A DNA stretch of 46,158 nt, from NCBI RefSeq assembly GCF_027484365.1, contig NZ_JAIXTC010000001.1:1-46158 (forward strand). Reading direction: 5' to 3'. This document shows, one piece after another, positions 1-8,287 of this stretch. The position numbers and the translations under genes were made by a program. How positions within the stretch are numbered: position 1 is the stretch's first letter; every line of letters begins with the position of its first letter. The notes beneath the pieces were generated by a model. It did not search any database and had not been told where the DNA came from. It worked only from the letters and a program-made list of their open reading frames with translations. The stretch is from Brevundimonas sp. GTDB taxonomy: Bacteria > Pseudomonadota > Alphaproteobacteria > Caulobacterales > Caulobacteraceae.

Positions 1-237
1 GACGCGCCAGTTCGGGTTGAACCGGTAGCCCAGACGCGCGAACGCGGCCCAGCCGTCGTTCACTTCGGCGTTCCAGTTCACGCCGTTGCCGGACGCTTCC
101 AGGTTGATGTCGTCGATCTGATGGTAACCGGCGTCGATCGCGCCGTACCAGCCGTCCGGCTCAGCCGAAGCAGCGCCAGCGGACAGGGCGAGAGCCGCCG
201 CCGCGCTGGAAGCCAGGAACAAGGTCTTGAAACGCAT
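1..237 (-). CDS. Outer-membrane beta-barrel protein (OmpA/OmpW-like), 5' part only
   Basis: The first 79 residues are visible; the gene runs off the left edge. Residues 1-25 form a typical signal peptide (MRFKTLF start, Ala-rich core, ASAEP cleavage region). After it comes GWYGAIDAGYHQIDD, then DGWAAFARLGYRFNPNWRV, the alternating aromatic/Gly pattern of the first two strands of small outer-membrane barrels of the OmpA_membrane/OMP_b-brl type. A good ribosome binding site (GGAGGG, complement of 247-252) lies 9 bases before the ATG. Whether a C-terminal OmpA peptidoglycan-binding domain follows cannot be seen. Divergent from the legG gene. Confidence 0.65.
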   Translation of the reverse strand, partial: MRFKTLFLASSAAAALALSAGAASAEPDGWYGAIDAGYHQIDDINLEASGNGVNWNAEVNDGWAAFARLGYRFNPNWRV

Positions 238-505
238 GGGTGTGAGCCCTCCGCAGCCATAATTGATCATTGCGGCGGTCTCACCGCCTTTCGGGGTCAT
301 AACAGCGTTGCCGCAGGAGGTCGATAGGTTCCGGAGGCCTTCGACCGCTCAAACTGCAAGCGTGACGTTGAAGCTACAGGAGAAATCGGCGGCCGGGGTT
401 TCACGAACACCGTTCTGTCCGCCGTCTCCTCCGGAGCGGCCGTCCCGCTATCTCGACGCGCCGAAGCCCGCTATGCCCGTGTGGCATGATGGGGACCATC
501 AACGA

Positions 506-1687
506 ATGATCGGGCCGAGCGCGACCATAGGGGTCTTCACCGCCACGCGGGCGGAGTACGGACTGCTGCGGCCTGTGCTTGCCGCGATGGAAGCCTCGGC
601 GACAATTCGCCCGCTTCTGATCGTCGCCGGGGCCCATCTGTCGTCCCGGCATGGCGCGACACTGGCGGAAATCGAGTCGGACGGACGGCGGCCTGCGGCC
701 CGTGTTTCCTCGCCCATGGCGGGCGATGACGGCCTGTCGGCGGCCAGGGACATGGCCGCGACGCTTGCGGGCTGCGCCGAGGCCTACGCGGCGCTGGATC
801 TGGACGCCGTGATGATCCTGGGCGACCGGACCGAGGCCCTGGCGGCGGCGGCGGCGGCGGTTCCCCTGGGCCTGCCCATCCTGCATCTGGAGGGCGGACA
901 CCGGACCGCCGGCGCGGTCGACGATGCGATCCGCCATGCGATCACCAAGCTGGCGGCCCTGCATTTCACCGCCGCCGAGCCCTATCGCCGCCGCCTGCTG
1001 CAGATGGGCGAGGCCCCCGGGCGGGTCTTCACCGTCGGATCCACCGGCGTCGACAATCTGAAGGCCTTCGGCCCCAGCACGCCGGCGGAGGCCTCTGCAT
1101 TGACCGGCCTCGACCTTCCGTCCGGCTTCCTGCTGGCGACCTTCCACCCCGAAACCCTGGGCGCCCTGTCGCCCAGCGAACAGATCCAGGTCTTCCTCGC
1201 CGGTCTGGCGAGCGTCGAGGGTCGGGTCATCCTGATCACCCTGCCGAACGCCGATGCCGGGGCGGGGGCGATCCGGGACGCCATCGCCGCCTTCGCCGCG
1301 GCACGGCCGGACAGCGTGCGGATCGCAGAGTCGCTGGGTGCGCGCGGCTATGTCGCCGCCCTCACCGCCTGCACAGCCGTGATCGGCAACTCGTCCAGCG
1401 GCATGATGGAAGCCCCGGCCGCCGGCGTGCCCGTCGTCAACGTCGGAGATCGCCAGGCCGGGCGGCTGCGCAGCCCCGCCGTGATCGATTGCCCGCTGGA
1501 CGCCGGTGCGGTGGCCGCCGAGATCGCCCGCGCTCTGTCACCCGATTTCCAGGCCATGGCGCGAAGCCAGCCCGCCCTGTTCGGCGACGGCCATGCCGGA
1601 GAGCGGATCGTGTCCATACTCGAGGCGACGGATCTGAAGGGGCTGGCCCGAAAGCCCTTCGTCGATCTGGACGGGATCCAGGACTGA
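506..1687 (+). CDS. legG: UDP-GlcNAc 2-epimerase, hydrolysing (LegG/NeuC type)
   Basis: 393 residues. Family enzymes hydrolyse and epimerise a UDP-(di)N-acetyl amino sugar to a free ManNAc-type sugar, the precursor of sialic or legionaminic acid. Diagnostic motifs are GDRTEAL near residue 107, LHLEGGHRTAG near 130, DAIRHAITKLA after it, TFHPETLG near 212 and NSSSGMMEAPAAGVPVVN near 296-312. These are the conserved nucleotide-binding and catalytic segments of the WecB/NeuC fold. The frame is open far upstream, but homology begins at the ATG at 506, giving MIGPSATIGVFTATRAEYG. It ends one base before the stop of the opposing cytidylyltransferase gene. The LegB and LegX neighbours favour the legionaminic route over plain sialic acid. 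The symbol is by family and context; neuC is the alternative. Confidence 0.85.
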   Translation: MIGPSATIGVFTATRAEYGLLRPVLAAMEASATIRPLLIVAGAHLSSRHGATLAEIESDGRRPAARVSSPMAGDDGLSAARDMAATLAGCAEAYAALDLDAVMILGDRTEALAAAAAAVPLGLPILHLEGGHRTAGAVDDAIRHAITKLAALHFTAAEPYRRRLLQMGEAPGRVFTVGSTGVDNLKAFGPSTPAEASALTGLDLPSGFLLATFHPETLGALSPSEQIQVFLAGLASVEGRVILITLPNADAGAGAIRDAIAAFAAARPDSVRIAESLGARGYVAALTACTAVIGNSSSGMMEAPAAGVPVVNVGDRQAGRLRSPAVIDCPLDAGAVAAEIARALSPDFQAMARSQPALFGDGHAGERIVSILEATDLKGLARKPFVDLDGIQD

Positions 1688-1688
1688 T

Positions 1689-2402
1689 CTAGCGCCGCAC
1701 GCTGTCCAGCGGTCCGGCCGCCTCGCCCCGGACATAAGGCCACAACGCCTCGCAGACGGCGAAGTCGAAGGTCGTGTCCACGTCCCAGCCCCGTTCGGGC
1801 GGCATCACATAGGCCAGTGTGTCCGGACCGACGAAGGTGCGTCGCTCCAGCAGAATTTCCGGCCGCCCGACATAGACGGCTCCGTTGACGACCACCGGTT
1901 CGTCAGGACGCGGCGTGTCCGGACGGAACAGTCCCTCCGCATCCACGCGGCCGTAGAAGGTCTGGGGTTTCAGCACGGGCGAGACTCCGATGACTGCGGA
2001 AGCTCCGCTGCCGTGGCAGAGTTCGACCGCCGCATCGATGTCGGCGCCGAGCCGCAGGGGTGACGTCGGCTGCAGCAGGACGACATAGTCCCAGGTCCCG
2101 CCGATCGTCTCCAGCGCATGGGCGACGGCGTCGATGACCGAGGCCTGGGCCCCAGACAGGCTGGCGGGACGGCGGAACGGCGGCGAAAAGCCCATTTCGG
2201 TTGCGACGACCGCCACCGCGTCGTCGTCCGTGGAGACGACGACGCGGTCCAGCACCCGCGATTCAAGACAGGCCTCGAGGGTCCAGGCCACCATCGGCCG
2301 GCCGGCCAGCGACCGAACGTTCTTGCCGGGAAGCCCCTGGGATCCGGCGCGCGCGGGAACCAGGCCCAGAACCCGCCCGGCGGATTCGCCTTCGCCTATC
2401 AT
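1689..2402 (-). CDS. legF: CMP-nonulosonic acid (CMP-legionaminate) cytidylyltransferase
   Basis: 237 residues, the usual length for NeuA/LegF/PseF enzymes, which activate a nine-carbon acid with CTP to the CMP-sugar donor. Visible motifs are LVPARAGSQGLPGKN (CTP-binding P-loop equivalent) near residue 13, STDDDAVAVVA, a LLQPTSPLR segment and the late WDVDTTFDFAVCE with the metal-binding Asp pair. The frame extends 21 codons further to 2465, but GGAG sits 6 bases before the ATG at 2402, which decides the start. Convergent with legG (one-base gap) and divergent from legB. Legionaminic rather than N-acetylneuraminic or pseudaminic specificity is inferred from the neighbours only. Confidence 0.82.
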   Translation of the reverse strand: MIGEGESAGRVLGLVPARAGSQGLPGKNVRSLAGRPMVAWTLEACLESRVLDRVVVSTDDDAVAVVATEMGFSPPFRRPASLSGAQASVIDAVAHALETIGGTWDYVVLLQPTSPLRLGADIDAAVELCHGSGASAVIGVSPVLKPQTFYGRVDAEGLFRPDTPRPDEPVVVNGAVYVGRPEILLERRTFVGPDTLAYVMPPERGWDVDTTFDFAVCEALWPYVRGEAAGPLDSVRR

Positions 2403-2507
2403 GTCCGTCTCCGTGACGCGCCAGTAAGGGTCCTTTAGACTCTGATTCGGACGGTCCGGGCGCAATCACGCCGCCGGACAGCGTCCACAGCGGGCGGCGG
2501 GTCTTTC

Positions 2508-3512
2508 GTGGACGTCGAGGCGATCAATCAATCCCTGAAAGGCCGGCGGGTGCTGGTCACAGGCGCAGGCGGCTTTATCGGCAGCAGGCTGTGCGAATGC
2601 CTTGTCGAGGCCGGGGCCGAGGTTCGCGCCCTGGTGCGATACACGTCCGATGGCGAGGCCGGCTGGCTGGACCGCTCGCCGATCCGGGGCGAAATCGACG
2701 TCCGGCGCGGCGATCTGGCCGACCGCGACAGCGTCCATGACGCGATAAGGGACCGGGAGGTCGTATTTCACCTCGGCGCCCTGATCGCCATTCCCTATTC
2801 CTACCTGGCGCCCGAAAGCTACGTCCGGACGAATATCCTCGGCACCCTCAATGTGTTGCAGGCGGTGCGCGAGCTCGGCGTCGGGCGTCTGGTGCACACC
2901 TCGACGAGCGAGGTCTACGGCTCGGCCCAGTTCGTGCCGATGACCGAGGCCCATCCGCTGGTCGGCCAGTCCCCCTACTCCGCGTCCAAGATCGGTGCGG
3001 ACAAGCTTGCCGAGAGCTACCACCGCTCGTTCGGAACGCCGGTCGTGACCCTGCGCCCCTTCAACACCTTCGGTCCGCGCCAGAGCGCGCGCGCGGTCAT
3101 ACCCGCCATCACGGTCCAATTGCTCGCCGGTCGGCCGATCAAGCTGGGCGACACGCGTCCGACCCGCGATTTCGTCTTCGTCGACGACACCGTCGAGGCG
3201 TTCCTGAGGGCCGCGACCGTCCCCGGGATCGAGGGACTGACGGTCCACACCGGCGGGGGCCGCGAGATCGCCATCGGCGACCTGCCCGCCATGATCGGGA
3301 CCGCCGCCGGACTCCCGGTCGAGGTCGAGGCTGATCCGCAGCGGATGCGTCCGGCCGCCAGCGAGGTCGAGCGTCTGCATGCCGACGCTGCTCTCGCGAA
3401 GGAAAAACTGGGCTGGACGCCCTCGATCACCGTCGAGGAGGGCCTGGCGCGCACCGTGGCCTTCATTCGCGACAATCCGACCCTGTACCGTCCGGCGGAG
3501 TACGCGGTGTGA
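2508..3512 (+). CDS. legB: NAD-dependent sugar 4,6-dehydratase, LegB type
   Basis: 334 residues, extended SDR family. It has GAGGFIGSRL (Rossmann, residues 19-28), then TSTSEVYG, and YSASK with the catalytic Tyr and Lys near residues 157-161; LRPFNTFGPRQSARAVIP and TRDFVFVDDT follow. The ALVRYTSDGEAGWLD segment is characteristic of LegB, which forms a 4-keto-6-deoxy sugar from nucleotide-linked GlcNAc as the entry step of legionaminic acid synthesis. The start is a GTG with GGCGGG upstream; no ATG precedes the Rossmann fold. Its stop overlaps the GTG of the next gene (GTGA), so the two are probably translationally coupled. Exact nucleotide specificity (GDP in the Campylobacter pathway) is inferred. 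Confidence 0.83.
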   Translation: MDVEAINQSLKGRRVLVTGAGGFIGSRLCECLVEAGAEVRALVRYTSDGEAGWLDRSPIRGEIDVRRGDLADRDSVHDAIRDREVVFHLGALIAIPYSYLAPESYVRTNILGTLNVLQAVRELGVGRLVHTSTSEVYGSAQFVPMTEAHPLVGQSPYSASKIGADKLAESYHRSFGTPVVTLRPFNTFGPRQSARAVIPAITVQLLAGRPIKLGDTRPTRDFVFVDDTVEAFLRAATVPGIEGLTVHTGGGREIAIGDLPAMIGTAAGLPVEVEADPQRMRPAASEVERLHADAALAKEKLGWTPSITVEEGLARTVAFIRDNPTLYRPAEYAV

Positions 3513-4570
3513 CCCCGGCGGGAGACATCGCCGGGAACCTCATGGGGGCCGACGATCCCCTGCTGGACGCGATCGCCCGGCTGGACGCGGTGCGGCGCAA
3601 GCTGATCGTGGTCGTCGACGGGGACAGAAAACTGGTCGGTAGCGTGACCGACGGCGACATCCGTCGCGGCCTGCTGCGTCGCCTGCCGATGGATGCGCCG
3701 ATCCGGGAGGTCATGAACACCGCGCCGGTCGCGCTGCAGGTCGAGGGGTCCGACGTCGTCGCTCTTCAGCGGCTGGAGGAACGGGGCGTCACCCTGGCGC
3801 CGCTGCTCGACCGGTCCGGCCGGGTCGTGGGTCTCTATCCCGACACGGTCGGCACGCCCCGCGCGCGGGACAATCTGGTGGTCATCATGGCCGGCGGGCG
3901 CGGGGTCCGGCTGGCCCCTCTGACGCAGACCTGTCCGAAGCCGATGCTCAAGGTCGCAGGCCGCCCGCTGCTGGAAACCATCATCGAGCGGCTGAGGGCC
4001 CAGGGCTTCAGCCGTTTCCGGCTGGCCGTGAACTACCTGGCGGAGATGATCGAGGACCATTTCGGCGACGGCGCGTCGATGGGCGTCGAAATCGAATATC
4101 TGCGCGAGGACCATCCTCGCGGCACGGCCGGCGCCCTGTCGCTGGTCCGCGATCCGATCACCCGTCCGATGCTGGTGATGAACGGCGACGTCCTGACGCG
4201 TATGGCGTTCGGCGGCCTGATCGATTTCCACGAAGAGCACGGGGCCCGGGCCACCCTGTGCCTGCGCGAACACCAGTTCCAGGCGCCGCATGGTGTGGCC
4301 GAGGTGGACGGCGTGCGGATGACGGCGCTCCGCGAAAAGCCGACCTTCCGCTGGCTGGCCAACGCCGGCGTCTATTGTCTCGACGGATCGGTGCTGTCCC
4401 GCATCCCGGCGCACGGCCCCTACGACATGCCCGAACTGCTGGCCGGCCTGGCGTCCGACGGAGAGATGGTCGGTGCCTATCCAATCCACGAATACTGGCT
4501 CGACATCGGCCGCCCCCCCGACTTCGAGAGCGCCCAGACCGATTTCGGCGCGGTGTTCGCCGCCGATTGA
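3509..4570 (+). CDS. legX: CBS-domain sugar nucleotidyltransferase (LegX/PtmE-like)
   Basis: 353 residues. Residues 10-115 form a CBS pair (KLIVVVDGDRKLVGSVTDGD ... REVMNTAPVAL ... LAPLLDRSGRVVGLYP). Residues 120-350 are an NTP_transferase domain with MAGGRGVRLAPLTQTCPKPM, then MNGDVLTR and EYWLDIGRPPDFESA. This architecture matches PtmE/LegX, the guanylyltransferase that commits an amino-sugar phosphate to GDP-linked legionaminic acid synthesis and a proposed marker of Leg as opposed to Pse pathways. It starts with GTG overlapping the legB stop. The CBS pair may sense nucleotides. The alternative is a generic mannose/glucose-1-phosphate nucleotidyltransferase; neighbouring legB makes this less likely. 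Confidence 0.8.
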   Translation: MTPAGDIAGNLMGADDPLLDAIARLDAVRRKLIVVVDGDRKLVGSVTDGDIRRGLLRRLPMDAPIREVMNTAPVALQVEGSDVVALQRLEERGVTLAPLLDRSGRVVGLYPDTVGTPRARDNLVVIMAGGRGVRLAPLTQTCPKPMLKVAGRPLLETIIERLRAQGFSRFRLAVNYLAEMIEDHFGDGASMGVEIEYLREDHPRGTAGALSLVRDPITRPMLVMNGDVLTRMAFGGLIDFHEEHGARATLCLREHQFQAPHGVAEVDGVRMTALREKPTFRWLANAGVYCLDGSVLSRIPAHGPYDMPELLAGLASDGEMVGAYPIHEYWLDIGRPPDFESAQTDFGAVFAAD

Positions 4571-4597
4571 GGCGGGCCGTGGCTCCGGCGCATCCCC

Positions 4598-4621
4598 GGC
4601 TCCGTCATGGATGACGGAACC
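4598..4621 (+). terminator. Stem-loop after legX
   Basis: TCCGTCA and TGACGGA (4601-4607 and 4612-4618) pair around a TGGA loop, with two further G-C pairs outside a mismatch. It lies 27 bases after the legX stop and before the exporter genes. There is no U-run, so it may be a weak terminator or only a processing or stability structure. Confidence 0.35.
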
Positions 4622-4632
4622 GCGCTGGGGCC

Positions 4633-4660
4633 TTGACCTCCGTTCCCCCCCGGCTCATTC
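4633..4660 (+). promoter_or_regulatory. Candidate housekeeping promoter for the capsule exporter operon
   Basis: TTGACCT (4633-4639), a 13-base spacer and GCTCATTC (4653-4660) resemble the Caulobacter housekeeping consensus TTGACGS - N10-14 - GCTANAWC. A start near 4667 would leave a leader of about 45 bases before kpsM. Pattern match by eye only. Confidence 0.4.
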
Positions 4661-4712
4661 AGCCGTTTGCTCCGGCCTGCGGCCGGGCTTGGACCGCGAG
4701 AGTACAGGACAG

Positions 4713-5489
4713 ATGGTTTCAGGCGCGATCGCGCGGCATTCCCGGGTTGTCGGCGCCCTCGTGATGCGCGAGATGACGACCCGTTACGGACGCCAGGGCC
4801 TGGGTTTCGCCTGGGTGATCGGCGAGCCGTTGGTCTTCTGTTTCGGCGTCCTGATCCTGTGGACCGCCACCAAGCCCGCCTATGAACACGGTGTCCGGCT
4901 CGCCCCGTTCGTGATGACGGGCTACATGTCCCTGATCCTGATCAGGCATTTCCTGTCCCTGCTTTCCTCTGCAATTCAGGCGAACCTCGGCCTGATGTAT
5001 CATCGCCAGGTCGCCCCGCTGCATCTGCTGTTCTCGCGGATTGTGTTGGAGTTCGGCGGCGGCACGGGTGCCTTCATGGTGGTCTACGGGATATTGCTCG
5101 TGCTCGGCCAGGTGGAGCTGCCCCATGACTATCTGAAGCTTTACTGCGGCTGGCTTCTGCTGGCCTGGACAGCCTCCGGATTTGCCCTGGTCATGTCCGG
5201 CCTCGCGATGCGCTACGAAATCATGGAACGGCTCGTGCCGGTGATCAGCTATGTTCTGATCCCGATCTCGGGAGCGTTCTATATGGTGTCGTGGCTGCCC
5301 GCAGTCGCGCGCGAATACGTTATGTACATTCCCTTCGTGCACGGGATCGAGATGATCCGCGCCGGGGTGTTCGGCGAGTTCGTCCCGACCTACTACGACG
5401 CCCCCTATGCGCTTTTCATCGGCGCGATCATGAACATTATTGGTCTTTTGATCATCTCGTCCTCGCGCGACCGCATCGAAGTCGAATAA
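4713..5489 (+). CDS. kpsM: Capsule-type ABC exporter permease (KpsM)
   Basis: 258 residues, normal for KpsM/Wzm-type ABC-2 permeases that export capsular or O-polysaccharide across the inner membrane. The N-terminal cytosolic REMTTRYGRQGLGFAWVIGE is the family signature (R-E-x-x-x-R-Y). About six hydrophobic segments follow, including VFCFGVLILW, FVMTGYMSLILI and YALFIGAIMNIIGLLII. The open frame begins at 4473 inside legX, but the homologous protein begins at the ATG at 4713. It is the first gene of a kpsM-kpsE-kpsT-299aa unit. The substrate cannot be read from the sequence. Legionaminic genes lie directly upstream, but they may serve flagellin instead. Confidence 0.88.
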   Translation: MVSGAIARHSRVVGALVMREMTTRYGRQGLGFAWVIGEPLVFCFGVLILWTATKPAYEHGVRLAPFVMTGYMSLILIRHFLSLLSSAIQANLGLMYHRQVAPLHLLFSRIVLEFGGGTGAFMVVYGILLVLGQVELPHDYLKLYCGWLLLAWTASGFALVMSGLAMRYEIMERLVPVISYVLIPISGAFYMVSWLPAVAREYVMYIPFVHGIEMIRAGVFGEFVPTYYDAPYALFIGAIMNIIGLLIISSSRDRIEVE

Positions 5490-5509
5490 GAACAAACTGC
5501 CCGGAACAA

Positions 5510-5524
5510 GACCCCCGAGGGGTC
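5510..5524 (+). other. Small GC hairpin in the kpsM-kpsE spacer
   Basis: GACCCC and GGGGTC pair around CGA, between the kpsM stop and the kpsE start. It sits just upstream of the translation start region and may tune relative expression of the two genes; it could also be chance in GC-rich DNA. Confidence 0.25.
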
Positions 5525-5538
5525 CAGACGGATCGAAT

Positions 5539-6702
5539 ATGGCCGAAGCTCAAATCAACTACCTGGGTCCGATACCCGAGGCGCTCACCTTCAGGGAGGA
5601 GCGCAAGCCGTGGTGGCGTCGGCTGCCGGTCGGCTTCCTGATGGTCGTGGCCCTGCCGACCCTGCTGGCGGCGATCTATTATCTGCTGATCGCCACGCCC
5701 CGCTATGTGTCGGAGGCGCGCTTCATCGTCAGGGCGTCAACCCAGTCTCAGCCTTCGGCCATCGGCATGGCCTTGCAGGGCGTGGGACTGTCAACCGCCC
5801 CGTCCGACGCCTTCGCGGTCCACGAGTACATCAAGTCGCGCGACGCCCTGCGGGAGCTCGGTCGCCGCTATGACATCGGGGCCATCCTGAATCCGCCGGG
5901 CGCAGACGCCTTCTCCCGCTACCCTCGCCTGTGGGACAGCCGCGGCGAGGAAGGGCTCTACAAGGGATTCAACCGGTTCGTCGTGGTCGGGTACGACTCG
6001 ACCACCGGCATCTCGACGCTTCGGGTCGAGGCTTTCCGGGCCGAGGACGCCCGTCAGATCAACCAGGCCCTGCTCGCCTCCGGCGAACAGCTGATCAACC
6101 GTCTGAACGAACGCGCCATGGGCGATGCGGTCACCGAGGCCCAGGCCGCACGGGACGAGGCTCGCACCCGCGTAACCGACATTCAGCAGCAGTTGACCGC
6201 CTTCCGTAATCGCGAGGGATTCATCGATCCCGAACTGGCGGCCCGCGAGAGCTCGTCCCTGATCGGCGGCCTGATGGCGACGGTCGCACAGCTGCACGCC
6301 GATCGGGCCCAGCTCGTCGGCGAGGCCCCGCAAAGCCCCCAGCTGCCGATCCTGGACGGTCGCATCGCCGCCTATGAGCGCCAGATCGCCGCGGAGCGCG
6401 CCAAGGTCGCCGGCGCCTCGACCTCGCTGGCGCCGCGCGTCGGCGTCTATACGGATCTGGAACTGCAGCGCGAACTGGCCAACCGCGAACTGGCCGAGGC
6501 GACCTCGGCCCTGCTTTCGGCCCAGCAGGAGGCTCGGCGCCAGAAGCTGTACCTTGACCGGATCGTGAATCCGAACCTGCCCGACAAGCCGACCCTGCCG
6601 CACCGCTGGACCGCGATCCTGACCATCTTCGCCTCCGCCATGCTGATCTACGGCGTGGGCTGGCTGGTCTGGGCCGGCGTGCGCGAACACCGCCAGGACT
6701 AA
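5539..6702 (+). CDS. kpsE: Polysaccharide co-polymerase / export protein (KpsE/CtrB/BexC family)
   Basis: 387 residues, the usual size for inner-membrane PCP-3 proteins that link a KpsMT exporter to the outer-membrane channel. There is a cytosolic N-terminus, a membrane segment at about residues 34-55 (FLMVVALPTLLAAIYYLL), and a Wzz-like periplasmic domain starting at PRYVSEARFIVR. A long charged, probably coiled-coil region (about 190-340) precedes the PTLPHRW signature and a second membrane helix (about 355-378). Its TAA stop shares a base with the ATG of kpsT. No outer-membrane polysaccharide exporter (Wza/KpsD) gene is present in the window. Confidence 0.87.
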   Translation: MAEAQINYLGPIPEALTFREERKPWWRRLPVGFLMVVALPTLLAAIYYLLIATPRYVSEARFIVRASTQSQPSAIGMALQGVGLSTAPSDAFAVHEYIKSRDALRELGRRYDIGAILNPPGADAFSRYPRLWDSRGEEGLYKGFNRFVVVGYDSTTGISTLRVEAFRAEDARQINQALLASGEQLINRLNERAMGDAVTEAQAARDEARTRVTDIQQQLTAFRNREGFIDPELAARESSSLIGGLMATVAQLHADRAQLVGEAPQSPQLPILDGRIAAYERQIAAERAKVAGASTSLAPRVGVYTDLELQRELANRELAEATSALLSAQQEARRQKLYLDRIVNPNLPDKPTLPHRWTAILTIFASAMLIYGVGWLVWAGVREHRQD

Positions 6703-7388
6703 TGGCCGACGCCGCCAACGATATCGTCGAGGCGCCCGGCCTGCGGGTCTCGCACCTTGGAAAGACGTTCCACGGTGCGACCAGGCCGGTGTTCTCCAAC
6801 ATCGACTTCACCGTGGGGCGGAGCGGACGGCTGGCCATCCTCGGCCGTAACGGCCAGGGCAAGTCGACCCTGATCAAGATGCTGGGCGGCATCCTGCCCC
6901 CGACCGAGGGCGAGATTGCCTGGAACATGACATCATCCTGGCCGATCGGCTTCGGCGGCGGCTTCCAGGGCAGTCTCTCGGGCCTGGACAACATCCGCTT
7001 CCTGGCCCGTCTGTATGGTCGCAACTATCAGGACACCCTGGAGCGGGTGGATAATTTCGCCGAACTGGGCCGTTCGCTGCGTCTGCCCGTGAAACACTAT
7101 TCGTCAGGCATGCGGGCCCGTCTGGCTTTCGGCCTGTCCCTCGCCATCGAATTCGACTGCTATCTGATCGACGAACTGGTGGCCGTCGGCGACGCCCGGT
7201 TCCAGCAGAAATGCCAGGAAGAGCTGTTCACGCTCCGCAAGGACCGTGCCTTCATGATGGCCTCGCACGACGTTCACATGGTCGCCCACTACTGTGACCG
7301 GGCGATCATCATCGAAAGCGGCAAGTGCAAGATCTTCGAGGACGTCCAGGAAGCGGTTGATATCTATTCCTGGCTCAGGGCCGCCTGA
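6702..7388 (+). CDS. kpsT: Capsule-type ABC exporter ATPase (KpsT)
   Basis: 228 residues. It has Walker A GRNGQGKST (residues 48-56), the family-typical GFGGGFQGSLSGLDNI Q-loop region, an SSGMRARLAFGLSLA signature motif, Walker B CYLIDE, and a late switch His in MMASHDVHMV. It powers polysaccharide export together with KpsM. The short form without a C-terminal carbohydrate-binding extension fits the KpsT class, in which export does not depend on recognition of a capped glycan end by the ATPase. ATG overlaps the kpsE stop, and its own stop overlaps the next start (ATGA). Confidence 0.9.
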   Translation: MADAANDIVEAPGLRVSHLGKTFHGATRPVFSNIDFTVGRSGRLAILGRNGQGKSTLIKMLGGILPPTEGEIAWNMTSSWPIGFGGGFQGSLSGLDNIRFLARLYGRNYQDTLERVDNFAELGRSLRLPVKHYSSGMRARLAFGLSLAIEFDCYLIDELVAVGDARFQQKCQEELFTLRKDRAFMMASHDVHMVAHYCDRAIIIESGKCKIFEDVQEAVDIYSWLRAA

Positions 7389-8287
7389 TGTCCGAGGCCG
7401 GCCTGTGCGTTCTCGTCACGCCGTCCGCTGCCGGAAGCGCATGGCAGGAGGCGCTCATCCTGCGCGCTCACCAGCTAGGATGGGGCGTAGGCGACACGGG
7501 ATCAGATAGCCCGGCGCCCCCCGTCGGCGGCCTGGTGTTCGCCCACAGTCACGCGGCCATGCTGGACTTCCCGCATTCAGCCCGGGCGGTCATCGTCGAC
7601 ACCACCGCGACCGACCCGGTCGATCCAAGCCAGCCCGGCACGCCCGAAGCGATCATGATCCGCTCGCACATGCTTGCGGAGGCCGAGTCAGCCGCAGCAG
7701 GCGGCGCCGTCGTCCTGAACGCAGCCCGCTATGTGCTCGACTTTCCGGCCCTTGGCAGGGTCGAGCGTCGTGAGGGCTCGCCGTACCGGATTCACCCGTC
7801 CGTTTCGGAATCACCCCTGGCCCTGTTCGACGAGACCGCTCCGGGAACCACGGCGAACTGGCATCCACGCTGGTTCGCCTACAGCGGCGGCTTCGAGGGT
7901 TCGGTTGACGAGCCCCGGATCGACATGACCGGCAGGATGCGGCCGATGGTCCACGGCCCCTACATCCGCCTCCCGGCCGGACGCTGGAAGGTGGACCTGG
8001 ACTTCACTGTCGACCCCGAAAAGGCGCACGCCCCCCTCCTGTTCGAATGGGGCTCAGGTGCGGATTATTGTCGCATCATGGCGGAGATCCGGTATCGCGG
8101 CGTCTACAACGTCAGCCTGGATCGCATCTGGCCCGAAGCCGATGCCGCACAGTTGCGCATCTGGCCCGCCCATCCGGTGTTCGAGGGTCAGTTCGGCTTC
8201 CGGGGTTGCCGCGTGACCCGTATGGCCATGGATGACCCCGCGCCGCTGACCCCCACCGACCGGATCGTCGACGCCGGGGTCATCTAG
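7388..8287 (+). CDS. Unrecognised protein coupled to the capsule exporter
   Basis: 299 residues, no family recognised. ATG overlaps the kpsT stop, so it is the fourth gene of the exporter unit. There is no signal peptide or membrane segment, so it is probably cytosolic. Residues 1-135 look alpha/beta (LCVLVTPSAAGSAWQEALIL, GGLVFAHSHAAMLDFP, RAVIVDTTATDP), recalling the N-terminal half of a glycosyltransferase-B fold or sulfotransferase-like domain. Residues 185-290 look all-beta, with HGPYIRLPAGRWKVDLDFTV and FGFRGCRVTRM, reminiscent of carbohydrate-associated jelly-roll modules. It may act on the exported glycan or on its terminus. That role is inferred from position only. Confidence 0.75.
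   Translation: MSEAGLCVLVTPSAAGSAWQEALILRAHQLGWGVGDTGSDSPAPPVGGLVFAHSHAAMLDFPHSARAVIVDTTATDPVDPSQPGTPEAIMIRSHMLAEAESAAAGGAVVLNAARYVLDFPALGRVERREGSPYRIHPSVSESPLALFDETAPGTTANWHPRWFAYSGGFEGSVDEPRIDMTGRMRPMVHGPYIRLPAGRWKVDLDFTVDPEKAHAPLLFEWGSGADYCRIMAEIRYRGVYNVSLDRIWPEADAAQLRIWPAHPVFEGQFGFRGCRVTRMAMDDPAPLTPTDRIVDAGVI

Noticed and set aside
271..288. GGCGGT-CTC-ACCGCC hairpin upstream of the outer-membrane protein
   Set aside because: Six pairs in GC-rich DNA with no gene ending nearby; too weak to call a terminator or riboswitch.
263..505. An 81-residue N-terminal extension of the LegG frame
   Set aside because: It reads through the promoter region of the divergent membrane protein; family homology and length begin at the ATG at 506.
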